The notes below the pieces were generated by a model. The model ran no database searches and was not told where the DNA came from. It was given only the letters and a program-made list of their open reading frames with translations. DNA of 64,000 nucleotides from Thalassovita gelatinovora (GTDB lineage: Bacteria > Pseudomonadota > Alphaproteobacteria > Rhodobacterales > Rhodobacteraceae). The position numbers and the translations under genes were made by a program. Positions 26,707-36,941 of the stretch are shown in pieces; the first letter of the stretch is position 1, and each line of letters opens with the position of its first letter. The stretch is taken from assembly GCF_001458355.1 (NCBI RefSeq), contig NZ_CYSA01000015.1:501001-565000 (forward strand). Direction: 5' to 3'.

Positions 26707-27534
26707 GTGATTGAACGTGTGACAGGCGCGGCTAGCCGTGCATTCTTCATGGCGTTACTTATCGCTATGCCGTCCATGTTTTTTCCAGACACGACGGGCG
26801 ATGCGACCGCTTTGGTGGTGTTGTTGGCCCTGCTTGCGGCCGTGATGACGTTTTTCGAATATTATACCGAATACCCTTCCGTGTTGGAATTTCGCGATGC
26901 CGCTCCGTTCAACCGGATACGGTTTGGAACGATCTTGACGGTGATCCTGGTGCTAAGCCTGATCCTGCATGCCCCGGGCCAATCTTCGGACATGGCCCAG
27001 ATCGTGACGGCGCTGGCGCGAATCGGGGGTGATCTGGCCGATTTTCCCTATTCACCGGTGCGTTTAGCGCTGTTGACGCTGCCAGTGGACATGCCGGCGT
27101 CTGTGGTCGAAAATGTGCGTATGGCCGCCGCAGTGGCGTATGTGATTTCCGGGTTGGCGGTGCTGATTTTCTTTGCGCTGGTACATCTCAGCAATTGGCC
27201 GATGGGCAATGGCGCATTCAATGTTTGGGTCAATCTGCCGATGTTCGACCCGACCAAGGGCGATGTTTTGACCCGGCTGAACCGGGATGCCCGGATTAAC
27301 GTAATGTTAGGCTTCATTCTGCCATTCTTGCTCCCGGCGGTGATCAAGGGCACGTCGGGATGGATTGATCCCAAGGCCCTGATGGGACCGCAGACAATGA
27401 TCTGGTCGATGACGATATGGGCCTGTTTGCCTGCAACCTTGATGATGCGCGGCATCGCGTTGGGACGGATCGCCGGGATGATCGGCGAAAAGCGCCGCCG
27501 CGCCTATGCCGAGGCCAAGGTGCATACCGTCTGA
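26707..27534 (+). CDS. Integral membrane protein of unknown function
   Basis: A 275-residue protein with about six to seven hydrophobic segments (for example ALVVLLALLAAVMTFF near 36-51, TILTVILVLSLIL and YVISGLAVLIFFALV). It starts at GTG with AAGGGA 9 bases upstream. The segments are separated by polar loops, such as HLSNWPMGNGAFNVWVNLPM. It resembles conserved Rhodobacterales membrane proteins that I cannot name. It is followed after 11 bp by a nuclease-fold gene, so the two may be one operon. Confidence 0.7.
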   Translation: MIERVTGAASRAFFMALLIAMPSMFFPDTTGDATALVVLLALLAAVMTFFEYYTEYPSVLEFRDAAPFNRIRFGTILTVILVLSLILHAPGQSSDMAQIVTALARIGGDLADFPYSPVRLALLTLPVDMPASVVENVRMAAAVAYVISGLAVLIFFALVHLSNWPMGNGAFNVWVNLPMFDPTKGDVLTRLNRDARINVMLGFILPFLLPAVIKGTSGWIDPKALMGPQTMIWSMTIWACLPATLMMRGIALGRIAGMIGEKRRRAYAEAKVHTV

Positions 27535-27545
27535 TCACGATCCTG

Positions 27546-28559
27546 ATGGGGTGGCTTGTCGCCGCGTCCGCGCAGGCCGACACCATACGCATTGCCAGTT
27601 TCAACACCGAACTTGCCCGCAAAGGCCCGGGCCTTTTACTGCGCGATATCGGCAAGAACGATCCTCAGGTGACCGCAGTGCAACGGGTGATTGTCCGAGC
27701 CGGGGGCGATATCGTGGTCTTGCAGGGGATTGATTACGATTTTAATGGGCTTGCGATTTCGGCGCTTAGGGACGGGATTGCCGATCTGGGGCAGGAATAC
27801 CCACATACCTTCGCGCTCAGACCCAATAGCGGCTGGCAAACCGGAATTGATCTGGATGGAGATGGCCGCATCGGCGGGCCGCGCGATGCGCAGGGCTATG
27901 GATTATTTTCCGGTCAGGGTGGCATGGCGGTACTGTCACGCTTTCCCATCCTGACCGACGAAGTTGTCGATCTGTCTGGATTGCTTTGGGCGCAGCAGGA
28001 ATGGGCCGAAGGACCACGCGCACCGGGTGTTTTGAGACCGCAAGCCGCAAGCGTGCAACGGCTCAGTTCGGTCGGGCATTGGGCGGTGCCGGTGTTGCTG
28101 CCCGGCGGCGGACGGATCACCCTTCTGGTATTTCACGCCTCACCACCGGTTTTTGACGGGCCAGAGGATCGCAACGGATACCGCAATGCCGATGAATTAC
28201 GGCTGTGGCTGGCCTATCTGGATGGCACCGTGCCAGGGGCACGAACTGGGCCGTTCGTTATCGCCGGCGATGCCAACGCCGATATGGCGCGCGGCGAAGG
28301 GCGCAAACCGGCGCTGCGGGCGTTGTTGAACGATCCGCGACTGCGCGATCCTGTGCCTGTCTCGGGGTCGGGGCATGCAGATACGGTCATCTGGAAACAG
28401 ACCGGCCCGATGCGTGTGGATTACATTCTGCCCGCTGCCGATCTGCCGGTTCTGGCGGCCGGAGTTGTGTCGCCCGGACCAGAAGATTCGTTCGCACCGG
28501 TGGTGGATCAGGCCAGCCGTCACCGGCTGGTCTGGGTCGATCTGGTCTTGGACCAATGA
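27546..28559 (+). CDS. Endonuclease/exonuclease/phosphatase family protein
   Basis: A 337-residue protein starting MGWLVAASAQADT with what looks like a short signal peptide (cleavage after AQA). If true, the upstream open frame may contribute residues, but it has no ATG. The EEP fold is shown by IRIASFNTEL (metal-binding Asn/Glu), GDANADMARG, VDYILP and a C-terminal RHRLV in place of the usual SDH. The family hydrolyses phosphodiester or phosphomonoester bonds of nucleic acids, sugars or lipids. It is likely periplasmic. No clear ribosome site is visible; coupling to the gene 11 bp upstream is likely. Confidence 0.8.
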   Translation: MGWLVAASAQADTIRIASFNTELARKGPGLLLRDIGKNDPQVTAVQRVIVRAGGDIVVLQGIDYDFNGLAISALRDGIADLGQEYPHTFALRPNSGWQTGIDLDGDGRIGGPRDAQGYGLFSGQGGMAVLSRFPILTDEVVDLSGLLWAQQEWAEGPRAPGVLRPQAASVQRLSSVGHWAVPVLLPGGGRITLLVFHASPPVFDGPEDRNGYRNADELRLWLAYLDGTVPGARTGPFVIAGDANADMARGEGRKPALRALLNDPRLRDPVPVSGSGHADTVIWKQTGPMRVDYILPAADLPVLAAGVVSPGPEDSFAPVVDQASRHRLVWVDLVLDQ

Positions 28560-28584
28560 AACGCACCGCGCGGTGGGGTGTTTT

Positions 28585-29484
28585 TCAGATGGTGGAATGT
28601 GTCAGCTTCATCACGCCGTCGGGCAAGAGCGGCGCGATTGCCTTTGACAGCGCCTGTTCGACCGGTGTGTGTTCAAAACCCGGCAGTTGTTGGTTGAAAA
28701 CGGACCCGTCCAGACGATGCGGCAGGTTCCACAGATACCGCATTTCAAACACCCCTTTCAGCATCGGTATGAAGGGGCGGACAAAGGCCATCGGCCACCA
28801 GGCCATTTTCTTCAGCCTGATTTGCCGGCCGGTGAGTTTTGAAATCTCTGCCACGATATCTTCGATGCTGAGCGTATAGCCAGGGAACGGGATGTCAGCG
28901 AAGCGGTCCAGTTCGTCGCGTTTTTCCGCCAAGGCCACAGCCGCCCGCACCAGATCGGGAAGATAGCCCCAGGCGTGAGGAATGTCGCTGCGGCCGGGCG
29001 AGGTGAAAGTACCTTTCGCTAAATTCTTGGCCATGATTCCGTCGAACCAGTTGCCCGACGCTTCGGTATCGAGAAAGTCGCCCGAACGCAGCAGAATGGT
29101 CCGCACCCCTTCGCGGCGATAGGCGTCTTCCATTTCGATCCGGATCCGGCCCAGAGTGTTTTGCGCCAGATGCGGCGTGTCGCGGCCCCAGAGAAACGGC
29201 GCGTCCGGCCCGAACACATAAACGTTGCCGGGAATGATCACCGTGGCGTCGTTCGCCAATGCCGCCTTGCGCACAGCGGCGTGCAGCGCGGGCACCTGTT
29301 TGCCCCAATCCTGATAGGGCGGGTTCCAGGCGGCGACGATAACATCGGCCCCCTTGGCTGCCTGTTCCAGCCGGTCTCGGCTGCGGTCAAATTTACGCAC
29401 ATTCCATCCGGCGGCGGCGAAGGCGCGCGCGGCATTGACACCGAAACGTCCATTGGCACCTAAAATCAATACTGTCTGTTCCAT
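28585..29484 (-). CDS. NAD(P)-binding SDR/NmrA-like oxidoreductase
   Basis: A 299-residue Rossmann-fold protein starting MEQTVLILGANGRFG, with the nucleotide-binding GANGRFG at residues 8-14. The start is fixed by AAGGA 7 bases upstream; an extra 23-codon extension is not needed. It has atypical SDR features: no YxxxK is obvious, as in NmrA-type or epimerase-like relatives. It is divergent, with a 94-bp gap, from a LysR regulator, which probably controls it. The substrate is unknown. Confidence 0.82.
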   Translation of the reverse strand: MEQTVLILGANGRFGVNAARAFAAAGWNVRKFDRSRDRLEQAAKGADVIVAAWNPPYQDWGKQVPALHAAVRKAALANDATVIIPGNVYVFGPDAPFLWGRDTPHLAQNTLGRIRIEMEDAYRREGVRTILLRSGDFLDTEASGNWFDGIMAKNLAKGTFTSPGRSDIPHAWGYLPDLVRAAVALAEKRDELDRFADIPFPGYTLSIEDIVAEISKLTGRQIRLKKMAWWPMAFVRPFIPMLKGVFEMRYLWNLPHRLDGSVFNQQLPGFEHTPVEQALSKAIAPLLPDGVMKLTHSTI

Positions 29485-29578
29485 TTTTCGATCCTTTTTA
29501 CTTCTCTGTAGAAAGGAATAATCCGTTCGCGTTTGAATGGATATTGCCAGCAAATGAAGATTATGTATTCATTCGTGC

Positions 29579-30472
29579 ATGGCAGATCTGGATCAAACTG
29601 ATTGGGCTTTGGTGCGCAGCTTTCTGGCGGTGGCGGAATTGGGATCGCTGTCGGCGGCGGCGCGGCAATTAGGTGTCAGCCAGCCAACATTGGGTCGTCA
29701 AATCCGGCAGATTGAAACCGATCTGGGCGCAGGACTGTTCACACGTCAACCGCGCGGTTTTGACCTAACCGAAGCGGGACAGTCAATTCTGCCTGCGGCC
29801 AAGCGGATGCAGGAGGCGATGAATGATATTGCCCTGACCGTCGCAGGGCACGACACCACCACAACCGGCACCGTCCGGATCACCGCCAGCGAGGTGGTGG
29901 CGTTGCACTATATGCCCGGGATCATGGCGAACATTCGCGCCGCTTTGCCGGGGGTGTGTATTGATCTGGTCGCCAGTGATCGTAGCGACAACCTGCTGTT
30001 TCGCGAAGCCGATATTGCCGTACGCATGTACCGGCCCGAACAGTTGGAAATCGTCACCCGCAAACTAGGCGAGATCAGGTTGGGGGTCTGCGCCGCGCGA
30101 TCCTATCTGGATCGGTGCGGTCGGCCGCAAACGGCGCAGGAAATGATGGATCACGCGCTGGTCGGCTATGACCAAAGCGAACTGATCCTGCGCGGTATGC
30201 GCGCGATGGGCTGGCCGGCGACGCGGGATTGGTTTGCCACCCGCAGCGACGATCAGAATGTGTATTGGGAACTGATCCGTGCGGGGTGCGGTGTGGGGTT
30301 TGGGCAGCAAAGAATGATCGCCGTCGACCCCGAAGTCGAGTTACTGGATATCGGAGTGGAAATCCCGCCGTTGCCGGTCTGGCTGGCAGCACCGCAGGCA
30401 GTGCGTCACACGCCGCGGATCGCTGCGGTCTGGGACCAGTTGTCCGAAGGTCTGGCACCCTTCATTTCTTGA
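29579..30472 (+). CDS. LysR-family transcriptional regulator
   Basis: A 297-residue LTTR. The N-terminal helix-turn-helix (about 8-67) contains LGSLSAAARQLGVSQPTLGRQ, followed by the effector-binding domain (about 90-295). It is divergent from the SDR gene at 28585-29484, the usual arrangement for an LTTR and its target. It is not a leu regulator by position alone, although leuB follows 57 bp later in the same direction. Confidence 0.92.
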   Translation: MADLDQTDWALVRSFLAVAELGSLSAAARQLGVSQPTLGRQIRQIETDLGAGLFTRQPRGFDLTEAGQSILPAAKRMQEAMNDIALTVAGHDTTTTGTVRITASEVVALHYMPGIMANIRAALPGVCIDLVASDRSDNLLFREADIAVRMYRPEQLEIVTRKLGEIRLGVCAARSYLDRCGRPQTAQEMMDHALVGYDQSELILRGMRAMGWPATRDWFATRSDDQNVYWELIRAGCGVGFGQQRMIAVDPEVELLDIGVEIPPLPVWLAAPQAVRHTPRIAAVWDQLSEGLAPFIS

Positions 30473-30529
30473 CCCTCGGAGCCTCAAGGGATAGGCGTTT
30501 TCCAGAATTGTAATCCGAGGACCTGAGAC

Positions 30530-31636
30530 ATGACCAACCCTTCGCTTCTTATTCTGCCCGGTGACGGGATCGGCCCCGAAGTTATGGCCGAAGTGCGCAA
30601 GATCATCGACTGGTATGGCACGAAACGTGACATGGTTTTCGATGTCAGCGAAGGCTTGGTTGGTGGCTGCAGCTATGACGCGCATGGCACCCCCCTGACC
30701 GACGAAACCATGGAAAAAGCGCAAGAAGTCGATGCGGTTCTGTTGGGCGCCGTGGGCGGCCCGAAATACGACGATCTGGATTTCAGCGTGAAGCCGGAAC
30801 GCGGGTTGTTGCGGCTGCGCAAGGAAATGGATCTCTATGCCAATCTGCGTCCGGCGCAGTGTTTCGACGCTTTGGCCGACTTTTCGTCGCTGAAAAAAGA
30901 CGTGGTGGCCGGTCTGGACATCATGATCGTGCGCGAACTGACCTCTGGCATCTATTTCGGCGAACCGCGCGGCATCTTCGAAGAAGGCAACGAACGGGTG
31001 GGGATCAACACCCAACGCTATACCGAAAGCGAAATCGAACGCGTTGCACGCTCGGCCTTCGAACTGGCGCGCAAGCGCGGCAACAAGGTCTGTTCGATGG
31101 AAAAGGCCAACGTGATGGAATCGGGTATCCTGTGGCGCGCCGTGGTGTCGGAAGTGCATGAAAAGGAATACCCGGATGTGGAACTCAGCCACATGTACGC
31201 TGATGCGGGCGCGATGCAGTTGTGCCGTTGGCCCAAACAGTTCGACGTGATCGTCACCGACAACCTGTTCGGTGACCTGTTGTCGGATGCGGCGGCGATG
31301 CTGACCGGCAGCCTTGGCATGCTGCCCTCGGCCAGCCTTGGCGCACCGATGGCCAATGGCCGCCCCAAGGCGCTGTATGAGCCGGTACATGGTTCGGCCC
31401 CCGATATTGCCGGTCAGGGCAAGGCCAACCCGATCGCCTGTGTCCTCAGCTTTGCAATGGCGCTGCGCTATTCCTTCGACAAAGGCGATGAGGCCGACCG
31501 TCTGGAAGCGGCGGTGGAAAAGGTGCTGGCCGATGGCGTGCGCACGGCAGACCTGTTGGGTGAAGAAGGCGTAACGCCAGTTTCGACCAGCGAAATGGGC
31601 GATGCCATCGTCGCGGCGCTGAACGCTAGCCTATAA
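30530..31636 (+). CDS. leuB: 3-isopropylmalate dehydrogenase
   Basis: A 368-residue NAD-dependent decarboxylating dehydrogenase of the isocitrate/isopropylmalate family. [12 protein letters not shown] is at the N-terminus, [13 protein letters not shown] marks the substrate loop and [16 protein letters not shown] the metal-binding region, with [14 protein letters not shown] at the cofactor site. A GAGGACCTGAG-type ribosome site precedes the ATG. It catalyses the third step of leucine synthesis after LeuCD. It ends at a strong terminator. Confidence 0.97.
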   Translation: MTNPSLLILPGDGIGPEVMAEVRKIIDWYGTKRDMVFDVSEGLVGGCSYDAHGTPLTDETMEKAQEVDAVLLGAVGGPKYDDLDFSVKPERGLLRLRKEMDLYANLRPAQCFDALADFSSLKKDVVAGLDIMIVRELTSGIYFGEPRGIFEEGNERVGINTQRYTESEIERVARSAFELARKRGNKVCSMEKANVMESGILWRAVVSEVHEKEYPDVELSHMYADAGAMQLCRWPKQFDVIVTDNLFGDLLSDAAAMLTGSLGMLPSASLGAPMANGRPKALYEPVHGSAPDIAGQGKANPIACVLSFAMALRYSFDKGDEADRLEAAVEKVLADGVRTADLLGEEGVTPVSTSEMGDAIVAALNASL

Positions 31637-31656
31637 GTTCGGACTTGAAGAACAAC

Positions 31657-31688
31657 AAAACGGCCCGCTTCGTCAGTGGGCCGTTTTT
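31657..31688 (+). terminator. Intrinsic terminator of leuB
   Basis: A stem of 10 bp (31657-31666 with 31678-31687), extendable inward by two more pairs, ending in a T tract. The A-rich 5' arm may also let it stop transcription from the right. Confidence 0.92.
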
Positions 31689-31831
31689 ATTGGCATGTCA
31701 CTTTTACGGGTCAACAAAAACCGTCGTAAATCATAACCGCAGCCCTTCGGCCGTTGATCTGAACACGTGCCTTCGCCCATTTCGGCGATACCACCGATCA
31801 ATGACAACGAACGATCCAGCATCGAACCGTG

Positions 31832-33994
31832 TCAATTGGACCCGAGCATTTTTGGGTTTTTCATCTGTATCAGAATTTTGGATTTGAGCGCGTTAAGTTC
31901 GATCGGTTTGGCAAGATAGTCATCCATCCCTGCTGCAAGACATTTTTCGGCCTCACCTTCCAGCGCATTTGCGGTGATCGCGATAATCGGCACAGGCTGC
32001 GCGTTCCTATTCGTCTCCTCCGCACGAATTGCAGCGACCATTTCAAAACCGTCCATGCGCGGCATATGACAATCTGTCAGGATCAGGCCAAAACCCCCGT
32101 TTTTCCATTTCGCCAACCCTTCCATCCCGTCGGAGGAAAGTTCATGCGGATAGCCCAGAATTTCGAGCTGTTTGCTGAGAACCGCCTTATTGATTTCATT
32201 GTCTTCGACCACCAGTACGCTGCAGTCTTCGGGCCGCAGATCGGACTGGACATTTTTTACGTCTGACTCAGCGATATTGAACCTTCGCGGTTCTTTGCCG
32301 CTCAGAATTGCCAGCGCGGAATAGAATTCGCTTGTCATCATCGGATAGACTTGAATCCGATAAGTGTTTTGTGAAATCAGTCCCAACCTGTCGGACCTCA
32401 CCGGACTGCAATGGATAAAACGGAGTTCGGGAGAAAGCTCTTCGAACCTTTTTTGATACCGGGTGCGCCTTTCAGCGTCCATCGGAGGGAAAATAAGGAC
32501 CGACCGATCTGCGAGTGCGGGAATTTGCTTTTCAGCCTGATCCATATCGTCAATGAATCGGTTAACAATTCTGCCGGAGCCCAATGTTTGCGCCAGACCT
32601 TCGCGAAAAATTTCGTCCTCGACACCGTAGCAAACAACCTGCAACCCGGTCAGGTCAGGAAGGCGACTGGGACCATCAGCAGGTTCCAGCGGCAGGCTGA
32701 CAATAACCTTGGTGCCTTCACCTTCCTGGCTTTCGACCCTGATACTACCCCCCATCAATTGGGTCAGGTTCTTGGAAATGACCAAGCCCAATCCGGTCCC
32801 GTCAACGCGACGATGGCTGGATTGTTCGCCCTGCATGAAAGGTTCAAACAATTTTGCCCGTACCTCGTCGTTCATCCCGACCCCGTTATCCTTGATCTTG
32901 ATGACAAGCTGTTTGTCCCGGTCATTGTGTGAATACAGAATGACCATGCCCTTTTGGCCGCTCAAGTCTTTGGCCGAGTATTTTATGGCATTGCTCAACA
33001 GATTCAGCAGAATCTGGCGCAATCGTCCTGAATCCGCCCAAATCCATTCCGGAAGTGTATGATCGATCAGTAAGCGAAGTTCGCCTCCCTTCGCCGCTGC
33101 CATAGGTTGCAGCGTTTGAGAGACACCTTCGAGGAGAGGGCGCAATTCAACTTTGGATCGTTCAACATTCAGCTTCCCGGCCTCGATCTGGCTGGCATCG
33201 AGGATGTCGTCGAGAATCCGCAACAGCGCGAAGGCGGAATTTCGGATTGTCATAACCGATCGATCTTGCTGCGGAGTCAGGTCCATCGTTTCCAGCACTT
33301 CGATCATACCAATGATACCATTCATCGGAGTGCGGATTTCATGGCTCATATTGGCCAAGAATTCGCCTTTGGACTGTGCAGCGCTTTTGGCTTGCCGCAG
33401 CGCCGAGTTTGCCTGTTTTTGGGTACGGTTGTTGAGGAAGGAAAAATAAAACATCTGGATCAGCAGCAAGTAGGCAACGGTAATGTTGATACCCCATTGA
33501 ACCGCGCCCACCTGTTCCGCGCTCAGGGCGTCATTGGGCATGCCCTTTTCAATACCCAGCACATCAAGGCTCAACGCGAGAAAGGCGACCGACGTTTGCA
33601 ACAGCACGATGGTAAAAAGCGTTCGCGGTTCCTCGGACCAGGAAAACATAAGGAACGGGAAGCTGATAAGCAGGAAAAACAAGGGCTCGATCTCGATGCC
33701 ATTGCCGAATCCTAATGCGATCGCCGGATAGGTCACAGTAAAGGCGAGGTTCCAATAAACCCGGGCCAGATAGTCCCATCGTATCCAATGCAAAATGCCG
33801 ATCGGCAGACAGGCTGCACCGGCCAACAGCACCGCATTGACGTATGCCCCTTTGCCAATCCAAGTGAAATATCCAAGCCACAGGGTCAGCAAAACCAGCG
33901 CCTGAAGCAAGGCGAATTTGCTGAGCCTGACTCTTTGATCCAGATCCGACACGATCAAAGACTTTTTTGTCTGCTGCAACGTTCCACTACCCAA
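31832..33994 (-). CDS. Hybrid sensor histidine kinase with pseudo-receiver and receiver (paralogue 1)
   Basis: Up to 720 residues. Six or so membrane helices (about 25-190) form the sensor. A linker coiled coil leads to the DHp domain with His218 in [11 protein letters not shown], then a HATPase domain ([18 protein letters not shown]). A non-canonical receiver (about 450-565) lacks the phosphoacceptor Asp. A true receiver (about 590-712) has the acidic pair EDN and Asp641 in LTDCHMPRMDG, with Lys in LAKPIE. The start is uncertain: TTG 33994 gives 720 residues, while a GTG 15 codons inside (SDLDQRVRLSKF) aligns with the start of the second kinase. No Hpt or output regulator is adjacent. Confidence 0.92.
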   Translation of the reverse strand: MGSGTLQQTKKSLIVSDLDQRVRLSKFALLQALVLLTLWLGYFTWIGKGAYVNAVLLAGAACLPIGILHWIRWDYLARVYWNLAFTVTYPAIALGFGNGIEIEPLFFLLISFPFLMFSWSEEPRTLFTIVLLQTSVAFLALSLDVLGIEKGMPNDALSAEQVGAVQWGINITVAYLLLIQMFYFSFLNNRTQKQANSALRQAKSAAQSKGEFLANMSHEIRTPMNGIIGMIEVLETMDLTPQQDRSVMTIRNSAFALLRILDDILDASQIEAGKLNVERSKVELRPLLEGVSQTLQPMAAAKGGELRLLIDHTLPEWIWADSGRLRQILLNLLSNAIKYSAKDLSGQKGMVILYSHNDRDKQLVIKIKDNGVGMNDEVRAKLFEPFMQGEQSSHRRVDGTGLGLVISKNLTQLMGGSIRVESQEGEGTKVIVSLPLEPADGPSRLPDLTGLQVVCYGVEDEIFREGLAQTLGSGRIVNRFIDDMDQAEKQIPALADRSVLIFPPMDAERRTRYQKRFEELSPELRFIHCSPVRSDRLGLISQNTYRIQVYPMMTSEFYSALAILSGKEPRRFNIAESDVKNVQSDLRPEDCSVLVVEDNEINKAVLSKQLEILGYPHELSSDGMEGLAKWKNGGFGLILTDCHMPRMDGFEMVAAIRAEETNRNAQPVPIIAITANALEGEAEKCLAAGMDDYLAKPIELNALKSKILIQMKNPKMLGSN

Positions 33995-34093
33995 AATCCA
34001 ATGACTGCTTGGTCGAATGTATATAAAACGACGGAGTTACGAACTAATTTAGCGGGCCGCCCGGTCAAGGCCTGCATGAGCAGATATGCCCAG

Positions 34094-36244
34094 CTAACGG
34101 GTTTTCTGAGAAACTCGGGACAGTTTTTCAGACAATGATTTCAATTCTATTGGTTTCGACAGATAAGCATCCATCCCGGCGTTGAGGCATTTTTCTGCTT
34201 CGCCTTCCAAGGCGTTCGCAGTAATCGCGATGATCGGAATATGGCCGGAATTACGAGCCTGTTCGGCTTTGCGGATTTCTTGGGTCAACTGGAAGCCATC
34301 CATCAACGGCATCTGGCAATCCGTCAAAATGGCATCAAACCGTTTGTTTTGCCACATTTCCAAACCTTCACGGCCATTTGAAGCGATTTCATGAGGATAG
34401 CCCAGAAGGTCCAACTGATGCGACAAGACGATCTGATTAACGGAATTGTCTTCGACCACGAGAATTTTGAAGTCCTTGCCAAGCTCCGGCACCGATCTGG
34501 CCTGTTTACCCACCCCCCGCGCCACAGACGTGTTGCCAAAGGATGTGGCCGCTACGCTATCTGCATCACCCCCCCCAAGCACGGAGATGGCCCGCAGCAG
34601 TTCGCTTGTCATCATCGGGTAGATCTGGATCAGATAGGTGCTTGGGTCCACCAGTCCGAACCGCGACGAGCGCGAAGACGAAAACTGTACGAATTTCGCC
34701 TGCGGAAGGGCCGCAGTTACAGCGGATTTCAGCCGGTGAAACAGCGCGTTGTTGGTGGCAGGCAGCAGAACGATGGGATGGTCTGAAAAGCTGTTGCCTA
34801 TTTGGTCGAGTTCGTCCGTCGTCTTGCAGCTTGCAAAACGGGCCCCGGAGGTCGAAATCAGTCGTTTCATACCAGAGGAAGCGACGTCATCCAGAATATC
34901 GAAATACAGGACATCCAGACCGCTGAGATCCGGTTTCCGGCTAGGCCCGTCTGCCGGTTCCATCGGTAGATTTACCGTCACCACTGTGCCATCGCCCGGG
35001 GTACTTTTTACGATGATGTTGCCCCCCATCAGATCGATCAGACTGCGGGTAATCACCAAACCCAGCCCGGTACCGCCGACCAGCCGGCTGGAGGATGCAT
35101 CCCCCTGAACAAAGGGGGAAAACAGTTTTTCCTGCACCTCTTTGGTTATCCCGATGCCGTTGTCTGTAAAGACGAAACGGAGGGTGTTCTTTCCCTGTTT
35201 TTCGGCCAGAAGTTTCACTTCGCCCTGATGTTTGGTCAGCGCCTTGGCGGAATATTTCACCCCATTGCTAAGCAGGTTGAGCAGAACCTGCCGCAGCCGC
35301 CCCGAATCCGACAAAATCCATTCCGGCAGATTGGGATCGATCAGCAGACGAATTCGCACGTCCATTTCATCGGCAGAGGTTTGCAGCGTTTGGGCCACGG
35401 ATTCGATCAGCGGGTGCAGTTCGACCCGGTTTTTTTCAAGATCAAGCTGGCCTGCATCGACCTTGCTTGCATCAAGAATGTCATTGATGATCCTGAGCAG
35501 GGAAAAGGCCGAATTCCGGATCGTTCCGACCACCCGGTTTTGCTGATCATCTAGATCGGTGGTTTCAAGCACCTCGATCATCCCCACCAGCCCGTTCATC
35601 GGGGTGCGGATTTCGTGACTCATATTGGCCAGAAAGTCACCCTTCGCCTGAGATGCCGCATCCGATTTCGCCAATGCGGCATCAGCCGCATCGGTGGCCT
35701 TGGCCGCCGCCCATTCGGAATAGCCGAGTTCAAGCATCACCAGAATCGAGACGGTGATTTTCAGGCCCAGCGATATGAGCTCAGGCGAAGAGGACGGACG
35801 GCTTGGAGAGGTGAACAATACCGCGCGTATACCAACCAGACTGAACATGTGCGCGGCAATAGCCATGCACATTATGGTCGCGATGAAAACCACCAGCGTT
35901 TTGCGTTCTTCTTTCCAGGAAAAAAACAGAAAAGGCAGACTCAGCAATCCAATATACAGAAGATCAACGTTGCTTGAGCCACTGAAATACAACGTTGCAA
36001 CGGCAACGATGACGATGTGAGACGCAAGATGGAAGACGCGCGCCGGATAATGCCATTTCGCCCGAAACAAGATCAATGCGATCATCTGATTGATCATCAT
36101 GATCAGGATCACTGACAATCTTCCGAAATCCTGAACATACAGGAAATACATCGACCAAGGGATCGTCATGACGAGCCAGATGATAACCGTAAACCGGCTG
36201 ATGCTGACCCGGCGATCAAGATTTTGTTTGGATCCTCGAGACAT
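34094..36244 (-). CDS. Hybrid sensor histidine kinase with pseudo-receiver and receiver (paralogue 2)
   Basis: 716 residues from the ATG at 36244 (a TTG five codons upstream is less likely). The domain order is the same as in the gene 99 bp downstream: about six membrane helices, a Ala-rich coiled coil, His210 in [11 protein letters not shown], HATPase ([18 protein letters not shown]), a degenerate receiver (about 445-560) and a receiver with Asp642 in [11 protein letters not shown] and Lys in LSKPIE. Strong similarity throughout the cytoplasmic part, and less in the membrane part, indicates a tandem duplication with diverged sensing. It probably phosphorylates an unlinked Hpt protein. Confidence 0.93.
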   Translation of the reverse strand: MSRGSKQNLDRRVSISRFTVIIWLVMTIPWSMYFLYVQDFGRLSVILIMMINQMIALILFRAKWHYPARVFHLASHIVIVAVATLYFSGSSNVDLLYIGLLSLPFLFFSWKEERKTLVVFIATIMCMAIAAHMFSLVGIRAVLFTSPSRPSSSPELISLGLKITVSILVMLELGYSEWAAAKATDAADAALAKSDAASQAKGDFLANMSHEIRTPMNGLVGMIEVLETTDLDDQQNRVVGTIRNSAFSLLRIINDILDASKVDAGQLDLEKNRVELHPLIESVAQTLQTSADEMDVRIRLLIDPNLPEWILSDSGRLRQVLLNLLSNGVKYSAKALTKHQGEVKLLAEKQGKNTLRFVFTDNGIGITKEVQEKLFSPFVQGDASSSRLVGGTGLGLVITRSLIDLMGGNIIVKSTPGDGTVVTVNLPMEPADGPSRKPDLSGLDVLYFDILDDVASSGMKRLISTSGARFASCKTTDELDQIGNSFSDHPIVLLPATNNALFHRLKSAVTAALPQAKFVQFSSSRSSRFGLVDPSTYLIQIYPMMTSELLRAISVLGGGDADSVAATSFGNTSVARGVGKQARSVPELGKDFKILVVEDNSVNQIVLSHQLDLLGYPHEIASNGREGLEMWQNKRFDAILTDCQMPLMDGFQLTQEIRKAEQARNSGHIPIIAITANALEGEAEKCLNAGMDAYLSKPIELKSLSEKLSRVSQKTR

Positions 36245-36562
36245 CAAAAATTGGGCCAATCAGGTTATTTTCAGGTTTGATAGTTGCAACCTTACAATCG
36301 ATAATCGCGTGGAAAGCAGGCAGAACCAAGCGGTTTCTTTACCCGTCATCAGGGCCGCTGCAAGGGCAATCTACCATTTTCGGGGCGGTCGGAGACGGTT
36401 TTAGATGGTAGGAATTGCGAATCCATCGGCCCAACTTCCGCGTAGGCTTTTCCATTATGGGGCGCTTGACAAGACCCGTTGAATTGACGATAGAGCGACC
36501 ACTTCAAGATTGCCGACAACAAGCTTTCCCGAGTTTGTAAATCGAATGCCGACAATCTCGAT
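36245..36562. other. Intergenic region, kinase promoter and tRNA upstream side
   Basis: 318 bp without a supported gene. It contains one 7-bp inverted repeat, CTACCAT (36371-36377) and ATGGTAG (36405-36411), with a 27-base GC-rich spacer. The promoters of the kinase gene (leftward) and the tRNA (rightward) should be here. Confidence 0.5.
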
Positions 36563-36639
36563 CGGAGTGTAGCTCAGCCTGGTAGAGCACTGTCTTCGGG
36601 AGGCAGGGGCCGGAGGTTCGAATCCTCTCACTCCGACCA
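36563..36639 (+). tRNA. tRNA-Pro (anticodon CGG)
   Basis: A 77-base cloverleaf. The acceptor stem CGGAGTG pairs with CACTCCG, the D arm is AGCTCAGCCTGGTAGAGC, the anticodon arm CTGTC-TTCGGGA-GGCAG gives CGG, and the T arm contains GGTTCGAATCC. The 3' CCA is encoded. A hairpin terminator follows immediately. Confidence 0.97.
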
Positions 36640-36645
36640 ATGAAA

Positions 36646-36670
36646 CAAGGCGCCTTCGGGCGCCTTTGTT
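36646..36670 (+). terminator. Terminator of the tRNA-Pro transcript
   Basis: An 8-bp stem (36647-36654 with 36659-36666) with a TTCG loop and a following TGTTGTTT stretch. Confidence 0.85.
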
Positions 36671-36870
36671 GTTTGTAAGACAGTGATCCTAGGTTCATTG
36701 AACCTGAGTGCTAGTCGAACTCCAGTGCGTTGGCAGCTTTGCGAAGGTGCTCCGGACTATTGCGCGCATAAATGGACGCCGTGATCTGCGTAGGCAAGGG
36801 AATTGGGGCGTAATCCGCGTTAACACGGGAACTGAAGCAGCGCATATTGCCTGCAAAAATTGCAACTGAA

Positions 36871-36886
36871 TTGTAAATATTTGCAA
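36871..36886. promoter_or_regulatory. Near-palindrome upstream of the peptide-type ABC operon
   Basis: TTGTAAATATTTGCAA is a 16-bp palindrome with one mismatched pair. It lies about 56 bp before the binding-protein ATG, with further TTGCAA and CGCAAG copies nearby, and is a candidate operator or a promoter-overlapping site. Confidence 0.4.
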
Positions 36887-36941
36887 TATACGCAAGTAAA
36901 TTTCGCAGTTACCCTTCTCTATAGAAATAAGGGAGGAAACT

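Noticed and set aside
36455-36640. Minus-strand frame reading MVGVRGFEPPAPASRRQCST through the tRNA
   Set aside because: This is the well-known spurious translation of the antisense of a tRNA gene. The tRNA-Pro cloverleaf explains the sequence.
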